From Acrocarpospora catenulata (lineage in GTDB: Bacteria; Actinomycetota; Actinomycetes; Streptosporangiales; Streptosporangiaceae), in assembly GCF_018476525.1 (NCBI RefSeq), contig NZ_JAHCST010000002.1:62001-126000 (forward strand): a DNA stretch of 64,000 nucleotides, read 5' to 3'. This document shows, piece after piece, positions 50,708-60,813 of the stretch. The notes beneath the pieces were generated by a model, which made no database searches, had not been told where the DNA came from, and saw only the letters and a list, made by a program, of their open reading frames with translations. A program made the translations under genes and the position numbers. Position 1 is the first letter of the stretch; each line of letters starts with the position of its first letter.

Positions 50708-51763
50708 ATGAGGAGAAGTTGGATCGGTGCCGGGTTGGCGCTGCTGCTCCTGGGGGCGGTGGCCGCGGCTCTGGTGCTCGGGAACCGGACCGGGGACGAA
50801 CTGACCGTCGTGCGCGGCGTGATCGGGTCGGAGAAGAAGCCGTTCTTCGACGACCCGCAGGTCCAGGCCGCGTTCGCCAAGCACGGGCTGAAGGTGGAGG
50901 TGGACACCGCCGGCTCCCGGGACATCGCCACCACGGTCGACCTGGGCAAGTACGCCTTCGCCTTCCCGTCGAGCGCCCCCGCCGCAGAGAAGATCAAGAA
51001 GGACCGCGGGGCGACCGTGACCTTCGCGCCGTTCCACTCGCCGATGGCGGTGGCGACCTTCCAGCCGATCGTGGACGCCCTCACCAAGGCGGGCCTCGTA
51101 ACCGGCAATTCACTCGATATCCGGAAATATCTGGATCTGGTGGCTAATGGGACTCGCTGGGAGGATTTGGCGGGGTCGGCGTACAAGGCGCGGAAGCGGG
51201 TGCTGCTGACCACCACCGATATTCGCAGTTCCAACTCGGCCGCCATGTATCTCGCGGTGACCAGCTACGTCGCCAACAACGACGACGTGGTCAGCTCGCC
51301 GCAGCAGGCCGACCAGGTGGCCCCCAAGATCGCGCCGCTCTTCCTCGACCAGGGCTACTCCGAGTCGAGCACCGAGGCGCCCTTCGAGGACTACCTCGCG
51401 ATGGGCATGGGCAAAACGCCCATGGTCATGATCTACGAGGCCCAGTACGCCGCCCGCCTGTTCGCCGCCGACGGCGCCATCCGCCCCGACATGCGGCTGC
51501 TCTACCCCACCCCGACCGTGCTCAGCAAGCACACCCTGGTCCCGTTCGACGAGCCCGCCACCAGGGTCGGCCGCCTGCTCACCGAGGACCCCGAATTCGC
51601 CCGCCTGGCCGCCAAGTACGGCTTCCGCACCGCCAACCCCCAAATCTTCACCGACCTCGCCAAGGGCACCCAACTGGCCACCAACCTTGACGACGTGGTC
51701 GAACCACCCACCTACGAGCAGCTGGAGCGCCTGATCGCCGTGATCGAGCAGCGCTACTTATGA
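50708..51763 (+). CDS. Membrane-anchored periplasmic-binding-like protein
   Basis: 351 aa with an N-terminal membrane helix (MRRSWIGAGLALLLLGAVAAALVLG) and an extracellular binding-protein-like domain (LTVVRGVIGSEKKPFFDDPQVQAAFAKHGLKVEVDTAGSRDIA; FAFPSSAPAAEKIKK; VLLTTTDIRSSNSAAMYLAVTSY; YLAMGMGKTPMVMIYEAQYAARL). No permease or ATPase gene accompanies it. It is the first gene of the operon with telA, the VWA fusion and the XpaC-like gene. A sensing role for an extracellular ligand is inference. Confidence 0.75.
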   Translation: MRRSWIGAGLALLLLGAVAAALVLGNRTGDELTVVRGVIGSEKKPFFDDPQVQAAFAKHGLKVEVDTAGSRDIATTVDLGKYAFAFPSSAPAAEKIKKDRGATVTFAPFHSPMAVATFQPIVDALTKAGLVTGNSLDIRKYLDLVANGTRWEDLAGSAYKARKRVLLTTTDIRSSNSAAMYLAVTSYVANNDDVVSSPQQADQVAPKIAPLFLDQGYSESSTEAPFEDYLAMGMGKTPMVMIYEAQYAARLFAADGAIRPDMRLLYPTPTVLSKHTLVPFDEPATRVGRLLTEDPEFARLAAKYGFRTANPQIFTDLAKGTQLATNLDDVVEPPTYEQLERLIAVIEQRYL

Positions 51764-51870
51764 GAAACCCGTCCCTTGGACAGCCGCATCGTCTCGGTGC
51801 AGGCGACTCACTGCGGCGGCTGACCAGATCACGACTTTCACATAAGACCTGACCCCCTGAGGATCACCCC

Positions 51871-52971
51871 GTGGACCTTGTCCTGACCCCGCCCGACCCG
51901 GTCTCCCCGGTCCCCGCCGAGAAGGCCGCCTCGATGCTGCCGATCCCCGCGGAGCGCGCCGAGGAACTGGCGGGAAGGGCCCGCGAGTTCGCCGGCGAGC
52001 TGTCCGCGCTGGACCCGCGCGACCCCGAGTTCACCCGGAAGGTGGCCGGCATCACGGCCATGGGCGACGCCGAGATCCGCGCCTCCTCGCAGGTGGCCAA
52101 CCGCATGCTGAAGCGCCCGGTGGCCACCGCCGAGGGCCCGGTCCCCGGCCAGCTGGTCGCGCTGCGCCGGACCATCGTGGACCTGGACCCCCGCCAGGCC
52201 ACCGGCGCCCGCAAGTTCCTCGGCCTCATCCCGGCCGGTATCCGCGACTATTTCGCGAAATTTCAGAGCGCCCAGAAGCACCTGGACGACATCGTGCGCG
52301 CCCTCCGCTCCGGCCAGGACGAGCTGCGCAAGGACAACGCGGCCATCGATGGCGAGCGCCGCCTGCTCTGGGAGCAGATGCAGAAGCTCCAGGAGTACGT
52401 GGTGCTGGCCGCCGCCCTGGACGCCGAGCTGGAGTCCAGGATCATGGTCGCCGACGAGGAGCAGGCCACCGCGCTCCGCTCCGACGCCCTGTTCTACGTG
52501 CGCCAGAAGCACCAGGACCTGCTCACCCAGCTGGCCGTCTCGGCCCAGGGCTACCTCGCCCTCGACCTGGTACGGAAGAACAACCAGGAGCTCATCAAGG
52601 GCGTCGACCGGGCCACCACCACGACCGTCGCGGCGCTGCGCACCGCGGTCACGGTGGCCCAGGCGCTGGCCGGCCAGAAGCTGGTGCTGGACCAGATCTC
52701 CGCGCTCAACCAGACCACCTCGGACCTGATCGTGGCCACCTCCGAACTGCTGCGCACCCAGGCCGCCGAGGTCCAGGCGCAGGCGGCGGGCACCACGGTC
52801 AACATGGACGCGCTCCGCAAGGCGTTCGACAACATCTACGCCACCATCGACACGATCGACACCTTCCGGGCGCAGTCCGTGGAGAACATGGCGTCCACGG
52901 TGAGCAGCCTCAGCGTGGAGCTGGAGCACGCCCAGTCGTACCTGAACCGGAGCAACCGGAGCGCCGAATGA
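51871..52971 (+). CDS. telA: TelA-family toxic anion (tellurite) resistance protein
   Basis: 366-aa cytoplasmic, mostly alpha-helical protein. Family features: RKFLGLIPAGIRDYFAKFQSAQKHLDDIVRALRSGQDELRKDNAAIDGERRLLWEQMQKLQEYV, then LLTQLAVSAQGYLALDLVRKNNQELIKGVDRATTTTVAALRTAVTVAQAL and NQTTSDLI. TelA proteins are linked to tellurite, colicin and envelope-stress resistance; the biochemical role is unsettled. GTG 51871. Its stop overlaps the ATG of the VWA gene by 4 bp. Confidence 0.92.
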   Translation: MDLVLTPPDPVSPVPAEKAASMLPIPAERAEELAGRAREFAGELSALDPRDPEFTRKVAGITAMGDAEIRASSQVANRMLKRPVATAEGPVPGQLVALRRTIVDLDPRQATGARKFLGLIPAGIRDYFAKFQSAQKHLDDIVRALRSGQDELRKDNAAIDGERRLLWEQMQKLQEYVVLAAALDAELESRIMVADEEQATALRSDALFYVRQKHQDLLTQLAVSAQGYLALDLVRKNNQELIKGVDRATTTTVAALRTAVTVAQALAGQKLVLDQISALNQTTSDLIVATSELLRTQAAEVQAQAAGTTVNMDALRKAFDNIYATIDTIDTFRAQSVENMASTVSSLSVELEHAQSYLNRSNRSAE

Positions 52972-54479
52972 GGATCCTGCTGGCGCTGGTGCTCGTCCTG
53001 GGCCTGGCGGCCTGCTCGCCCGGCGACGGCGGGGACACGCTGAAGATCCTGGCGGGCAGCGAGGTCAAGGACCTGGAGCCGCTGCTCAAGGAGTCCGGCA
53101 TCGACGTGGAACTCACCTACACCGGCACACTGGACGGCGCCGAGCAGGTCGCCTCCGGCCGGGCCGGGGAGTACGACGCGATCTGGTTCTCCTCCAACCG
53201 CTACCTGTCGCTGATCGACGGCGCCCGCGCCCGGCTGGGCACCCAGACCAAGATCATGGTCTCCCCGGTGGTGCTCGCCCTCAAGCCGGAGAAGGCCGCC
53301 GAACTCGGCTGGACGGGCAAGACCGTCTCCTGGTCCGACATCGCCACCGCCGCCACCGCCGGACGCTTCACCTTCGGCATGACCAACCCGGCCTCCTCCA
53401 ACTCGGGCTTCTCCGCCCTGGTCGGGGTGGCCGCCGCGCTCTCGGACGCCGATGAGGCGCTCAGCGCCGAGCAGATCCACGCGGTGACGCCCCGGCTGAA
53501 GGGCTTCTTCTCGGCCCAGCGGCTAACCTCGGGGTCCTCAGGGTGGCTGGCGGAGGCGTACACCAAGCGCCCGGACGTGGACGGCCTGATCAACTACGAG
53601 TCGGTGCTGCTCGGCATGGGGGGCAAACTCACGCTGATCTACCCGAGCGACGGCGTGGTGACCGCCGACTACCCGCTCACCCTGCTCACCAGCTCCCCCA
53701 AGAAGGAACTGTACGACCGCCTGGCGGCCTGGCTGCGCACGCCGGAGACGCAGCGGAAGATCATGACGACCACGTTCCGCCGCCCGATCCTGCCCGAGGT
53801 CCGGCCGGACGACCGGTTCGGCGCCGCGCCCCTGCTGGAACTGCCCTTCCCCAACCGGCGCTCGGCGGCCGACGAGCTGATCGGCGCGTACCTGAACGAG
53901 GTGCGTCCCCCGGCCAGGACCAGGTTCGTGCTGGACACCTCGGGGTCGATGGAGGGGGACAGGATCGACGCGCTGCGCCAGGCGCTGGTCACGCTGACGG
54001 GCGCCGACACCTCCGCGTCCGGCACGTTCTCCCGGTTCAGCAACCGGGAGACGGTGACCCTGCTCCCGTTCAACAACCTGCCGCAACCGGGGCGGGAGTA
54101 CGTCGTGCCCGAGAAGAACCCCGAGTCCACGCTGATGCTGATCCGCGGGTACGCGGGCGGCCTCCGGGCGCAGGGCGGCACTGCCATCTACGACGCGCTC
54201 CGGGAGGCGTACCAGAAGGAGGTACGGCCGGGCGGGTACACCTCGATCGTGCTGATGACCGACGGCGAGAACACCGACGGCTCCTCGCTGGCGGACTTCG
54301 AGCTGTTCTACCGGCAACTGCCCGAGGCCAACCGGGCGGTGCGCACGTTCGTGGTGCTGTTCGGGGAGAGCGACGTCGCGGAGATGACCCGGATCGCCGA
54401 CCTGACCGGCGGGGCCGTCTTCGACGCGCGGCAGGGCTCACTGGCGGCGGCGTTCAAGGAGATCCGTGGCTACCAGTAA
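52968..54479 (+). CDS. Lipoprotein fusing a substrate-binding domain to a VWA domain
   Basis: 503 aa with a lipobox (LAAC). Residues about 20-290 are a binding-protein fold (DTLKILAGSEVKDLEPLLKESGIDVELTYTGTLDGAEQVASGRAGEYDAIWFSSNRYL; MTNPASSNSGFSALVGVAAAL). Residues about 315-500 are a von Willebrand A domain with MIDAS DTSGSM and the further metal-site segments GGTAIYDAL and LMTDGENTDGSS. It sits outside the membrane. ATG overlaps the telA stop, and it overlaps the next gene by 14 bp. The fusion couples ligand binding to metal-dependent protein contact (inference). Confidence 0.88.
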   Translation: MRILLALVLVLGLAACSPGDGGDTLKILAGSEVKDLEPLLKESGIDVELTYTGTLDGAEQVASGRAGEYDAIWFSSNRYLSLIDGARARLGTQTKIMVSPVVLALKPEKAAELGWTGKTVSWSDIATAATAGRFTFGMTNPASSNSGFSALVGVAAALSDADEALSAEQIHAVTPRLKGFFSAQRLTSGSSGWLAEAYTKRPDVDGLINYESVLLGMGGKLTLIYPSDGVVTADYPLTLLTSSPKKELYDRLAAWLRTPETQRKIMTTTFRRPILPEVRPDDRFGAAPLLELPFPNRRSAADELIGAYLNEVRPPARTRFVLDTSGSMEGDRIDALRQALVTLTGADTSASGTFSRFSNRETVTLLPFNNLPQPGREYVVPEKNPESTLMLIRGYAGGLRAQGGTAIYDALREAYQKEVRPGGYTSIVLMTDGENTDGSSLADFELFYRQLPEANRAVRTFVVLFGESDVAEMTRIADLTGGAVFDARQGSLAAAFKEIRGYQ

Positions 54480-55059
54480 CCGGGTGCTGGCCTACCTGGG
54501 GTCCCCCCGCAACATCGTGGGGTCGATCCTCGGGCTGATCGGCGTCGGGCTGGTGTTCCTGGGCGTGGCGGGCGCGTACTGGCCGGTGGTCGTCTTCGGC
54601 CTGTACGGCGTGGGCGCGCTGCTCGCCCCGGCCGGCCGCACCCGGGTGGTGATCTCGCACGCCGAGCTGGAGACGGCGGAGCTGCGGGAGGACCTCGACC
54701 GGCTGGTGGCCGGGGTGCCCGGCGCCTACCCCGCCGACGTCACGGCCAAGGTGAGCGCGCTGGCCGAGCTGCTGAGGGACGTACTGAAACGTGCCGAGGT
54801 GCTGACCGCCTCCCCCGACCAGCTGCACGTGGTCGCCCAGGCCATCCGCGACTACCTGCCCACCAGCCTGGCCGCCTACCAGAACCTGCCGCCGGCCAGG
54901 CGGGTGGCCGCGCACCCCGAGCTGCTGGCCCAGCTGGACACGCTCGCCGCCGGGCTCGGCCGGGTCGCCGACGCCGTCTACCAGGGCGACGAGCAGGCGC
55001 TGCGCGCCCATGGCCGGTTCCTTCAGGACCGGTTCGGGGGCTCAGAACTGGACCTGTAG
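54466..55059 (+). CDS. XpaC-like membrane protein
   Basis: 197 aa. Two N-terminal membrane helices ([37 protein letters not shown]) are followed by a cytoplasmic helical domain ([73 protein letters not shown]). The YLPTSL..Y segment and layout resemble XpaC (5-bromo-4-chloroindolyl phosphate hydrolysis) proteins, which neighbour telA in Firmicutes. GTG 54466 overlaps the VWA gene. Its end overlaps the convergent meaB gene by 37 bp. The family assignment is by pattern only. Confidence 0.65.
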   Translation: MATSNRVLAYLGSPRNIVGSILGLIGVGLVFLGVAGAYWPVVVFGLYGVGALLAPAGRTRVVISHAELETAELREDLDRLVAGVPGAYPADVTAKVSALAELLRDVLKRAEVLTASPDQLHVVAQAIRDYLPTSLAAYQNLPPARRVAAHPELLAQLDTLAAGLGRVADAVYQGDEQALRAHGRFLQDRFGGSELDL

Positions 55060-55982
55060 AGCAGGTCGGCGGCCTGGGCGGGCGTGAGCGTCCCGGCCAG
55101 GACCTGGCGTTCCACCTCGGGGGCCAGGTCGCGGGTGCGTTCCCGCAGGTCGGTCAGCACCCGGTCGCGGACCATGGCCCAGGTCCAGTCCACCGCCTGG
55201 GCCTGGCGCTTGGCCACCAGGTCGGTCTGCTCCTGGTGGTGGAGCACCTGCGCCCAGAGTTCGGACAGTCCCTTGCCGGTCAGGCCGCTGCAGGTCAGCA
55301 CGGGGGTGTGCGAGCGGAGCAGGCGGAGCGCGCCGCTCAGCTCGCGGGCGGCCCGAAGGGCGGCCGTCTCGAACTCGCCGTCGGCCTTGTTGACCGCGAT
55401 CACGTCGGCCAGCTCCAGCACGCCCTTCTTGATGCCCTGCAGCTGGTCGCCGGTGCGGGCCAGGGTGAGCAGCAGGAAGGTGTCCACCATGGCGGCCACC
55501 GCGGTCTCCGACTGGCCGACGCCGACCGTCTCCACCAGCACGGTGTCGTACCCGGCGGCTTCGACCACGACGATCGCCTCGCGGGTGGCCTTGGCCACGC
55601 CGCCGAGCGTGCCGGCCGTCGGCGAGGGGCGGATGAACGCGTTCGGGTCGACCGACAGCCGCGACATGCGGGTCTTGTCGCCCAGGATGCTGCCGCCCGA
55701 CCGGGTCGAGGAGGGGTCCACGGCGAGCACCGCGACCGAGTGGCCGAGGCCGGTCAGGTGGGTGCCCAGCGCCTCGATGAAGGTGGACTTGCCCACCCCC
55801 GGCACGCCGGAGACGCCCACCCGCCGGGCCTTTCCCGCGTACGGGGTCAGCTCGGCCAGCAGTTCCTGGGCCAGCTCGCGGTGGTCGGGGCGGGACGACT
55901 CGACCAGCGTGATCGCGCGTGCGATCCACCGGCGCGAGCCGTCCAGCACCCCGGCGGCGTAGGTGGCGAGGTCGGGGGTCAT
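55023..55982 (-). CDS. meaB: Methylmalonyl-CoA mutase-associated GTPase MeaB
   Basis: 319-aa G3E-type P-loop GTPase (ArgK/MeaB family): Walker [39 protein letters not shown], the Walker B/switch region [13 protein letters not shown] and the base-recognition motif AVNKADGE. It protects and reloads adenosylcobalamin in methylmalonyl-CoA mutase. ATG 55982 overlaps the mutB stop by 4 bp (ATGA). Its 3' end runs 37 bp into the end of the XpaC-like gene on the other strand. Confidence 0.95.
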   Translation of the reverse strand: MTPDLATYAAGVLDGSRRWIARAITLVESSRPDHRELAQELLAELTPYAGKARRVGVSGVPGVGKSTFIEALGTHLTGLGHSVAVLAVDPSSTRSGGSILGDKTRMSRLSVDPNAFIRPSPTAGTLGGVAKATREAIVVVEAAGYDTVLVETVGVGQSETAVAAMVDTFLLLTLARTGDQLQGIKKGVLELADVIAVNKADGEFETAALRAARELSGALRLLRSHTPVLTCSGLTGKGLSELWAQVLHHQEQTDLVAKRQAQAVDWTWAMVRDRVLTDLRERTRDLAPEVERQVLAGTLTPAQAADLLYRSSSEPPNRS

Positions 55983-58093
55983 CCCTGCGGGGCGAGGTCG
56001 CGGAGGAGTTCCAGCGCGGCGTCGGCGATCACCGTGCCGGGCGGGAAGATCGCGGTGGCCCCGGCGGCGCGCAGCTCGGCGAAGTCGCCGGGCGGCAGCA
56101 CCCCGCCCACCACGATCACGATGTCCCCGGCGCCCAGCTCGTCCAGGGCCTTCTTCAGCGCCGGGACCAGGGTCAGGTGGCCGCCCGCCAGCGAGGAGAC
56201 GCCGACCACGTGCACGTCCGCCTCGACCGCCTGCCTGGCCACCTCCTCGGGGGTCTGGAAGAGCGGGCCGACGTCCACGTCGAAGCCGAGGTCGGCGAAG
56301 CCGGTGGCGATCACCTTCTGGCCCCGGTCGTGGCCGTCCTGGCCCATCTTGGCGACCAGGATGCGGGGCCGCCGCCCCTCCCGCCGCTCGAACTCGGCGC
56401 AGACCTCGCGGACCCGCTCGACATCCCCGACCTCATCCCGGTACACCCCGGAAATGGTACGGATGCGGGCCTCGTGCCGCCCGAACACCTTCTCCAGCGC
56501 GTCGGAGATCTCCCCCACGGTGGCCTTGGCCCTGGCCGCGTCCACCGCCAGCGCGAGCAGGTTGCCGGTCCCGGCGGCGGCCTCGGTCAGCGCGGTCAGC
56601 GCCGCCTCGACCCGGGCGGGGTCGCGCTCCTCGCGCAGCCGGCGGAGCTTGGCCAGCTGCTGGTCGCGGACCGAGGTGTTGTCCACCTTGAGGACCTCGA
56701 TCGGCTCGTCGGCCTCGGGGCGGTACTTGTTGACGCCGATGACCGGCTGGCGTCCGGAGTCGATGCGGGCCTGGGTACGGGCGGCGGCCTCTTCGATGCG
56801 GAGCTTGGGCAGGCCCTGGTCGATGGCCTTGGCCATGCCGCCGTACGCCTCGACCTCCTGGATGTGCGCCCAGGCGCGTTCGGCGAGTTCGGCGGTGAGC
56901 CGCTCCACGTAGTAGGAGCCGCCCCACGGGTCGATCACCCGGGTGGTGCCGGACTCGTGCTGGAGCAGCAGCTGGGTGTTGCGGGCGATCCTGGCGGAGA
57001 AGTCGGTGGGCAGCGCGATGGCCTCGTCCAGGGCGTTGGTGTGCAGCGACTGGGTGTGGCCCTGGGTGGCGGCCATCGCCTCGATACAGGTCCGGACCAC
57101 GTTGTTGAAGACATCCTGCGCGGTGAGCGACCAGCCGGAGGTCTGGGAGTGCGTGCGCAGCGACAGCGACTTGGGGTTCTTGGCGCCGAAGCCGCGGACC
57201 AGTTCGGCCCAGAGCAGGCGGGCGGCGCGGAGCTTGGCGACCTCCATGAAGAAGTTCATGCCGATGCACCAGAAGAACGACAGCCGGGGGGCGAAGGCGT
57301 CGATGTCCAGCCCGGCGCCCACTCCGGCGCGCAGGTACTCCACGCCGTCGGCCAGCGTGTAGGCGAGCTCCAGGTCGCAGGTGGCTCCGGCCTCCTGGAT
57401 GTGGTAGCCGGAGATGGAGATCGAGTTGAACTTGGGCATCCGCTCGCTGGTGTACGCGAAGATGTCGGAGATGATCCGCATCGACGGTTCCGGCGGGTAG
57501 ATGTAGGTGTTGCGGACCATGAACTCCTTGAGGATGTCGTTCTGGATGGTCCCCTGGAGCTGCTCAGGCGCGACGCCCTGTTCCTCGGCGGCGACGATGT
57601 AGAGGGCGAGGATGGGCAGGACCGCGCCGTTCATGGTCATCGAGACCGACATGCGGTCCAGCGGGATGCCGTCGAAGAGCTGGCGCATGTCGTAGATGGA
57701 GTCGATGGCCACGCCCGCCATGCCGACGTCCCCGGCCACCCGGGGGTGGTCGGAGTCGTAGCCGCGGTGGGTGGCCAGGTCGAAGGCGACCGAGAGGCCC
57801 TTCTGGCCGGCGGCGAGGTTGCGGCGGTAGAAGGCGTTGGACTCCTCGGCGGTGGAGAATCCGGCGTACTGGCGGATGGTCCACGGCTGGTTGACGTACA
57901 TGGTCGGGTACGGCCCGCGCAGGAACGGGGCCGTGCCCGGATATGTCGGGAGATAGCCGGGGAGGTCGTCGGGGCCGTAGAGGGGTTTGACCGCGATGCC
58001 CTCGGGGGTCTCCCACGGCTCCCTGCCGGGGATCGTGGTGTGGTCCCGCCCGGCCCCCAGCTCGATGCCGGAAAAATCAGGAATTGTCGTCAT
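55979..58093 (-). CDS. mutB: Methylmalonyl-CoA mutase large subunit
   Basis: 704-aa catalytic subunit converting (R)-methylmalonyl-CoA to succinyl-CoA with adenosylcobalamin. The TIM barrel includes [46 protein letters not shown], and the C-terminal B12 domain carries the base-off His motif DGHDRG in [11 protein letters not shown]. It feeds propionate/odd-chain carbon to the TCA cycle or supplies methylmalonyl-CoA for polyketides in reverse. ATG overlaps the mutA stop by 4 bp. Confidence 0.97.
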   Translation of the reverse strand: MTTIPDFSGIELGAGRDHTTIPGREPWETPEGIAVKPLYGPDDLPGYLPTYPGTAPFLRGPYPTMYVNQPWTIRQYAGFSTAEESNAFYRRNLAAGQKGLSVAFDLATHRGYDSDHPRVAGDVGMAGVAIDSIYDMRQLFDGIPLDRMSVSMTMNGAVLPILALYIVAAEEQGVAPEQLQGTIQNDILKEFMVRNTYIYPPEPSMRIISDIFAYTSERMPKFNSISISGYHIQEAGATCDLELAYTLADGVEYLRAGVGAGLDIDAFAPRLSFFWCIGMNFFMEVAKLRAARLLWAELVRGFGAKNPKSLSLRTHSQTSGWSLTAQDVFNNVVRTCIEAMAATQGHTQSLHTNALDEAIALPTDFSARIARNTQLLLQHESGTTRVIDPWGGSYYVERLTAELAERAWAHIQEVEAYGGMAKAIDQGLPKLRIEEAAARTQARIDSGRQPVIGVNKYRPEADEPIEVLKVDNTSVRDQQLAKLRRLREERDPARVEAALTALTEAAAGTGNLLALAVDAARAKATVGEISDALEKVFGRHEARIRTISGVYRDEVGDVERVREVCAEFERREGRRPRILVAKMGQDGHDRGQKVIATGFADLGFDVDVGPLFQTPEEVARQAVEADVHVVGVSSLAGGHLTLVPALKKALDELGAGDIVIVVGGVLPPGDFAELRAAGATAIFPPGTVIADAALELLRDLAPQG

Positions 58094-59832
58094 TTCATCC
58101 CCCCGGCCGGAAAGTCGCTCGTGATGCCCAGGTCGGCGAAGGTGGTGTGCAGGACCTCCAGCGCGTCCGACCCCGCGTGCAGGGTGGCGTCCACGCCGGG
58201 GAACTCGCCCCGCCCGGCCAGCCAGATCTTCTTGGCTCCGGCGGCGCGGAGCGCGGCGGCCACGGCTTCGGCGTGGTCACCGTACAGGCGGTCGCTGGAG
58301 CACAGGCAGGCGACGGGCGTGCCCGCGTCGCGGAAGGCCTCCGCCATCGCGGCGGCGTCGGTGCCGGGGCCGCTGGTGACGGTGGCGATGCCGCCGGCCG
58401 CGAACAGGTTGGCCGCGAAGGACGCCCGCCCGGTGTGCACGGCCACCGGGCCGATGGTGGCCAGGAAGACCAGCGGCCGCTCCGGCTGGGCGTCGGCCAG
58501 GTCACGGAGCGCCTCGAACTCCTCGGCGTACCGGACGAGCTCCCCCGAGACGGCCAGGCCGCGGCCAGGCTCGCGGGTGAGCGGGCGCTCGGTCAGGTGC
58601 GGGAACTCGCTGACGCCGGTGATCGGGTGCTTCCTGCGGGCGATGGCGCGTGCCCGGGCCGCCCGGGTCTCGGCCACCCGCTCGGGAATCAGCCGCTCCC
58701 TGGCCGCCGCCAGGCCGCCCGCGCGTTCGATCTCCTGGAACCAGGCCCAGGCGCGCTCGGCCAGTTCGCCGGTGAGGCGCTCCACGTACCAGGAGCCGCC
58801 CGCCGGGTCGGTGACCCGGGCCACCCCGGCCTCCTCCACCAGCAGGGACTGGGTGTTGCGGGCGATCCGGCGGGCGAAGCCGTCGGGCAGGCCGAGCACC
58901 GCGTCGAACGGCTGCACGGTCACCGCGTCCGCCCCGCCGACGCCCGCCGCGAAGCAGGCCAGCGTGGTGCGGAGCATGTTCACCCAGGGGTCGCGGGCGG
59001 TCATCATGGCCGAGGAGGTCACCGCGTGCTGCGCCTGGACGGCGGCGGGGGCCCCGCACACCTCGGCCACCCGGGCCCACAGGCGCCGCGCCGCGCGCAG
59101 CTTGGCGATGGTGAGGAACTGGTCGGCGCTCGCCGCGTACCGGAACTCCAGCTGGCCGAAGGCCTGCTCGGGGGCGAAACCCGCGTCGGTGAGCGCGCGC
59201 AGCGCGGCCACCCCGCCCGCGATCGAGCAGCCCAGCTCGACCACCTCGCCCGCTCCCGCGTCGTGGTACGGCAGCGCGTCCACCACCACGCTCCGCAGCG
59301 CGGGCTGCTCGGCCAGGCACCGGTGGGCGAACTCCCCCAGCTCCGGCATGAGCGGGTCGGCGCCCAGGTTCCCTCCGGCCAGCGCGGTCCCGGAGGCCAG
59401 CGCCAGGAAGCTCGCGGCCGCCTCGGGGGTGCGCGGGCCCGCCTCCAGCACCACCGGGGCCAGGTCCAGGAAGACCCCGTCCAGCACGGCGGGCAGCGCC
59501 GCCGGGTCCAGCGCGGTCAGATCCAGCCAGAGCGAGGTGACGCCGTTCTCCAGGTCGGCCAGGATCGCCTCCCTGGTGACCGCGGGGTCCGGGTGCGCGT
59601 GCCGCTGCCGCACGTCCCACGCTTCCCCCGGCCGCACCACGCGGGGGCCGTCGGGAAGCCGGTCGTAGAGCGGGTCGATACGGATGCCGTCGTCGGTCGT
59701 ACTGGCGAGCCGGCCCTCGGGGTCGTCGCCCTCGTAGCCTGATTTGCGCAGCACACCGAGGGCGAGCTCGCGCCACCGTTCCCGGGTGCCGGGCGGGAAC
59801 GCGGCGGCGAGGTCAAGAGGTGACACCGTCAT
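58090..59832 (-). CDS. mutA: Methylmalonyl-CoA mutase small subunit
   Basis: 580-aa non-catalytic partner of MutB. It shares the barrel fold ([56 protein letters not shown]) but its C-terminal cobalamin-like domain lacks the DxHxxG motif, as normal for MutA. ATG 59832 begins [12 protein letters not shown]. It heads the operon mutA-mutB-meaB; no cobalamin riboswitch is evident in the 60 bp upstream. Confidence 0.93.
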   Translation of the reverse strand: MTVSPLDLAAAFPPGTRERWRELALGVLRKSGYEGDDPEGRLASTTDDGIRIDPLYDRLPDGPRVVRPGEAWDVRQRHAHPDPAVTREAILADLENGVTSLWLDLTALDPAALPAVLDGVFLDLAPVVLEAGPRTPEAAASFLALASGTALAGGNLGADPLMPELGEFAHRCLAEQPALRSVVVDALPYHDAGAGEVVELGCSIAGGVAALRALTDAGFAPEQAFGQLEFRYAASADQFLTIAKLRAARRLWARVAEVCGAPAAVQAQHAVTSSAMMTARDPWVNMLRTTLACFAAGVGGADAVTVQPFDAVLGLPDGFARRIARNTQSLLVEEAGVARVTDPAGGSWYVERLTGELAERAWAWFQEIERAGGLAAARERLIPERVAETRAARARAIARRKHPITGVSEFPHLTERPLTREPGRGLAVSGELVRYAEEFEALRDLADAQPERPLVFLATIGPVAVHTGRASFAANLFAAGGIATVTSGPGTDAAAMAEAFRDAGTPVACLCSSDRLYGDHAEAVAAALRAAGAKKIWLAGRGEFPGVDATLHAGSDALEVLHTTFADLGITSDFPAGGMK

Positions 59833-59892
59833 GCATACGGATGCTAAGCCGCCCGCCTGCCTACCTATGCCACCGGGTCGGCCAATCCGCGG

Positions 59893-60663
59893 TCACGGTT
59901 TGGCCTTGAACGAGGCTTCCCAGGTCAGACGGCCCACAACGCCGTCATCTTCAAGGTTCACCCGCCGCTGGAAGGTCTTGCACACGTTCCTGGACTGCTG
60001 CCCGTAGGCCCCGTCCGCGTCCAGCGTGAACCCGAGGCGCTTCATCTGCGCCTGCCAGGTCCGCACATCGTCGCCGCGCATCACCGGCGGGTAGGTCAGC
60101 AGCCGTCCCGGCCACGCCGGCGTCGTGGGATCGGTCGGCGTGCTCCCGCCTCCCCCGGGCCGCGGCGCGCCCTGCTGCACCCACTTGTACAGCGGCTCCC
60201 CGGGGCAGTCGGTGGAGTACCCGTCCCGGTGCCCCTTGATCTCCCGCCCGGCGCCGCCCTCGGCGCGCAGGTACTCGATGGCGTCCAGGATCGCGTGCAG
60301 GATGGTGTCGGTGGGCTGGATCAGCCCGGCGTTGCCGACCAGGCCGAGCACGGCGTAGTGGGCGGAGTTGAGACCGGAGCCGTTGGCGGCGGGCACGTGG
60401 CGGGGGCCGCGCCCCACGAACACCTTGCGATGGGGACAGGCGATCATGGAGTAGCCAATGTCTATCCAGCCATTTCCATCCATGTGGAAATTCTGAATGG
60501 ATTTCACCATCTCAACGCATTTGTTGTGGTCGTTGACGATGGCGGGGTCGACCCGGCCGCCGGTGTAATGCACCTTGACACCGCGGGTCGAGGATAACGG
60601 CGAGTAGGAACCCTTCGGGGCTCGCGCGCCCCAGGCATTTCGGGTCACGAGGTCGATGGCCAC
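59893..60663 (-). CDS. Peptidoglycan-recognition (amidase_2) protein with C-terminal PG-binding domain
   Basis: 256 aa. The PGRP/amidase_2 domain starts VTRNAWGARAPKGSYSP and has candidate Zn ligands in VKVHYTGG and IKGHRDGYSTDCPGEPLYKWV. A PG_binding_1 domain follows the Pro/Gly linker (PPVMRGDDVRTWQAQMKRLGFTLDADGAYGQQSRNVCKTFQ). GTG 60663 is chosen for SD GGGAG at good spacing, although the frame is open further upstream. There is no signal peptide, so export or an endolysin-like role is open; phage origin is possible but no phage genes adjoin. Confidence 0.85.
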   Translation of the reverse strand: MAIDLVTRNAWGARAPKGSYSPLSSTRGVKVHYTGGRVDPAIVNDHNKCVEMVKSIQNFHMDGNGWIDIGYSMIACPHRKVFVGRGPRHVPAANGSGLNSAHYAVLGLVGNAGLIQPTDTILHAILDAIEYLRAEGGAGREIKGHRDGYSTDCPGEPLYKWVQQGAPRPGGGGSTPTDPTTPAWPGRLLTYPPVMRGDDVRTWQAQMKRLGFTLDADGAYGQQSRNVCKTFQRRVNLEDDGVVGRLTWEASFKAKP

Positions 60664-60752
60664 GAAGATCTCCCGTACGTTGTGAACGGCAACCGAGCGT
60701 AATGCGGAACGCGCTGGAGCAACTGCCGATTGCCCAGATTGGAATGTTCCAT

Positions 60753-60785
60753 GTCCGGCCGGGCGAAATCTCCGCCCGGCCGGAC
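60753..60785 (-). terminator. Terminator after the amidase-signature gene
   Basis: Perfect 13-bp stem GTCCGGCCGGGCG / CGCCCGGCCGGAC with a 7-nt loop, 29 bp past the amidase stop and before the PGRP gene. Confidence 0.8.
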
Positions 60786-60813
60786 CGGTCCGCAGCACCC
60801 TAGCCGGGGGTCG

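Noticed and set aside
55919-59668. 1249-codon open frame antisense to mutA/mutB/meaB
   Set aside because: Compositional shadow of the mutase genes; no recognisable domains, and the sense strand is unambiguous.
59893-60663. PGRP-type amidase as a sign of a prophage
   Set aside because: No integrase, portal, capsid or tail gene adjoins; the neighbours are ordinary metabolic genes.
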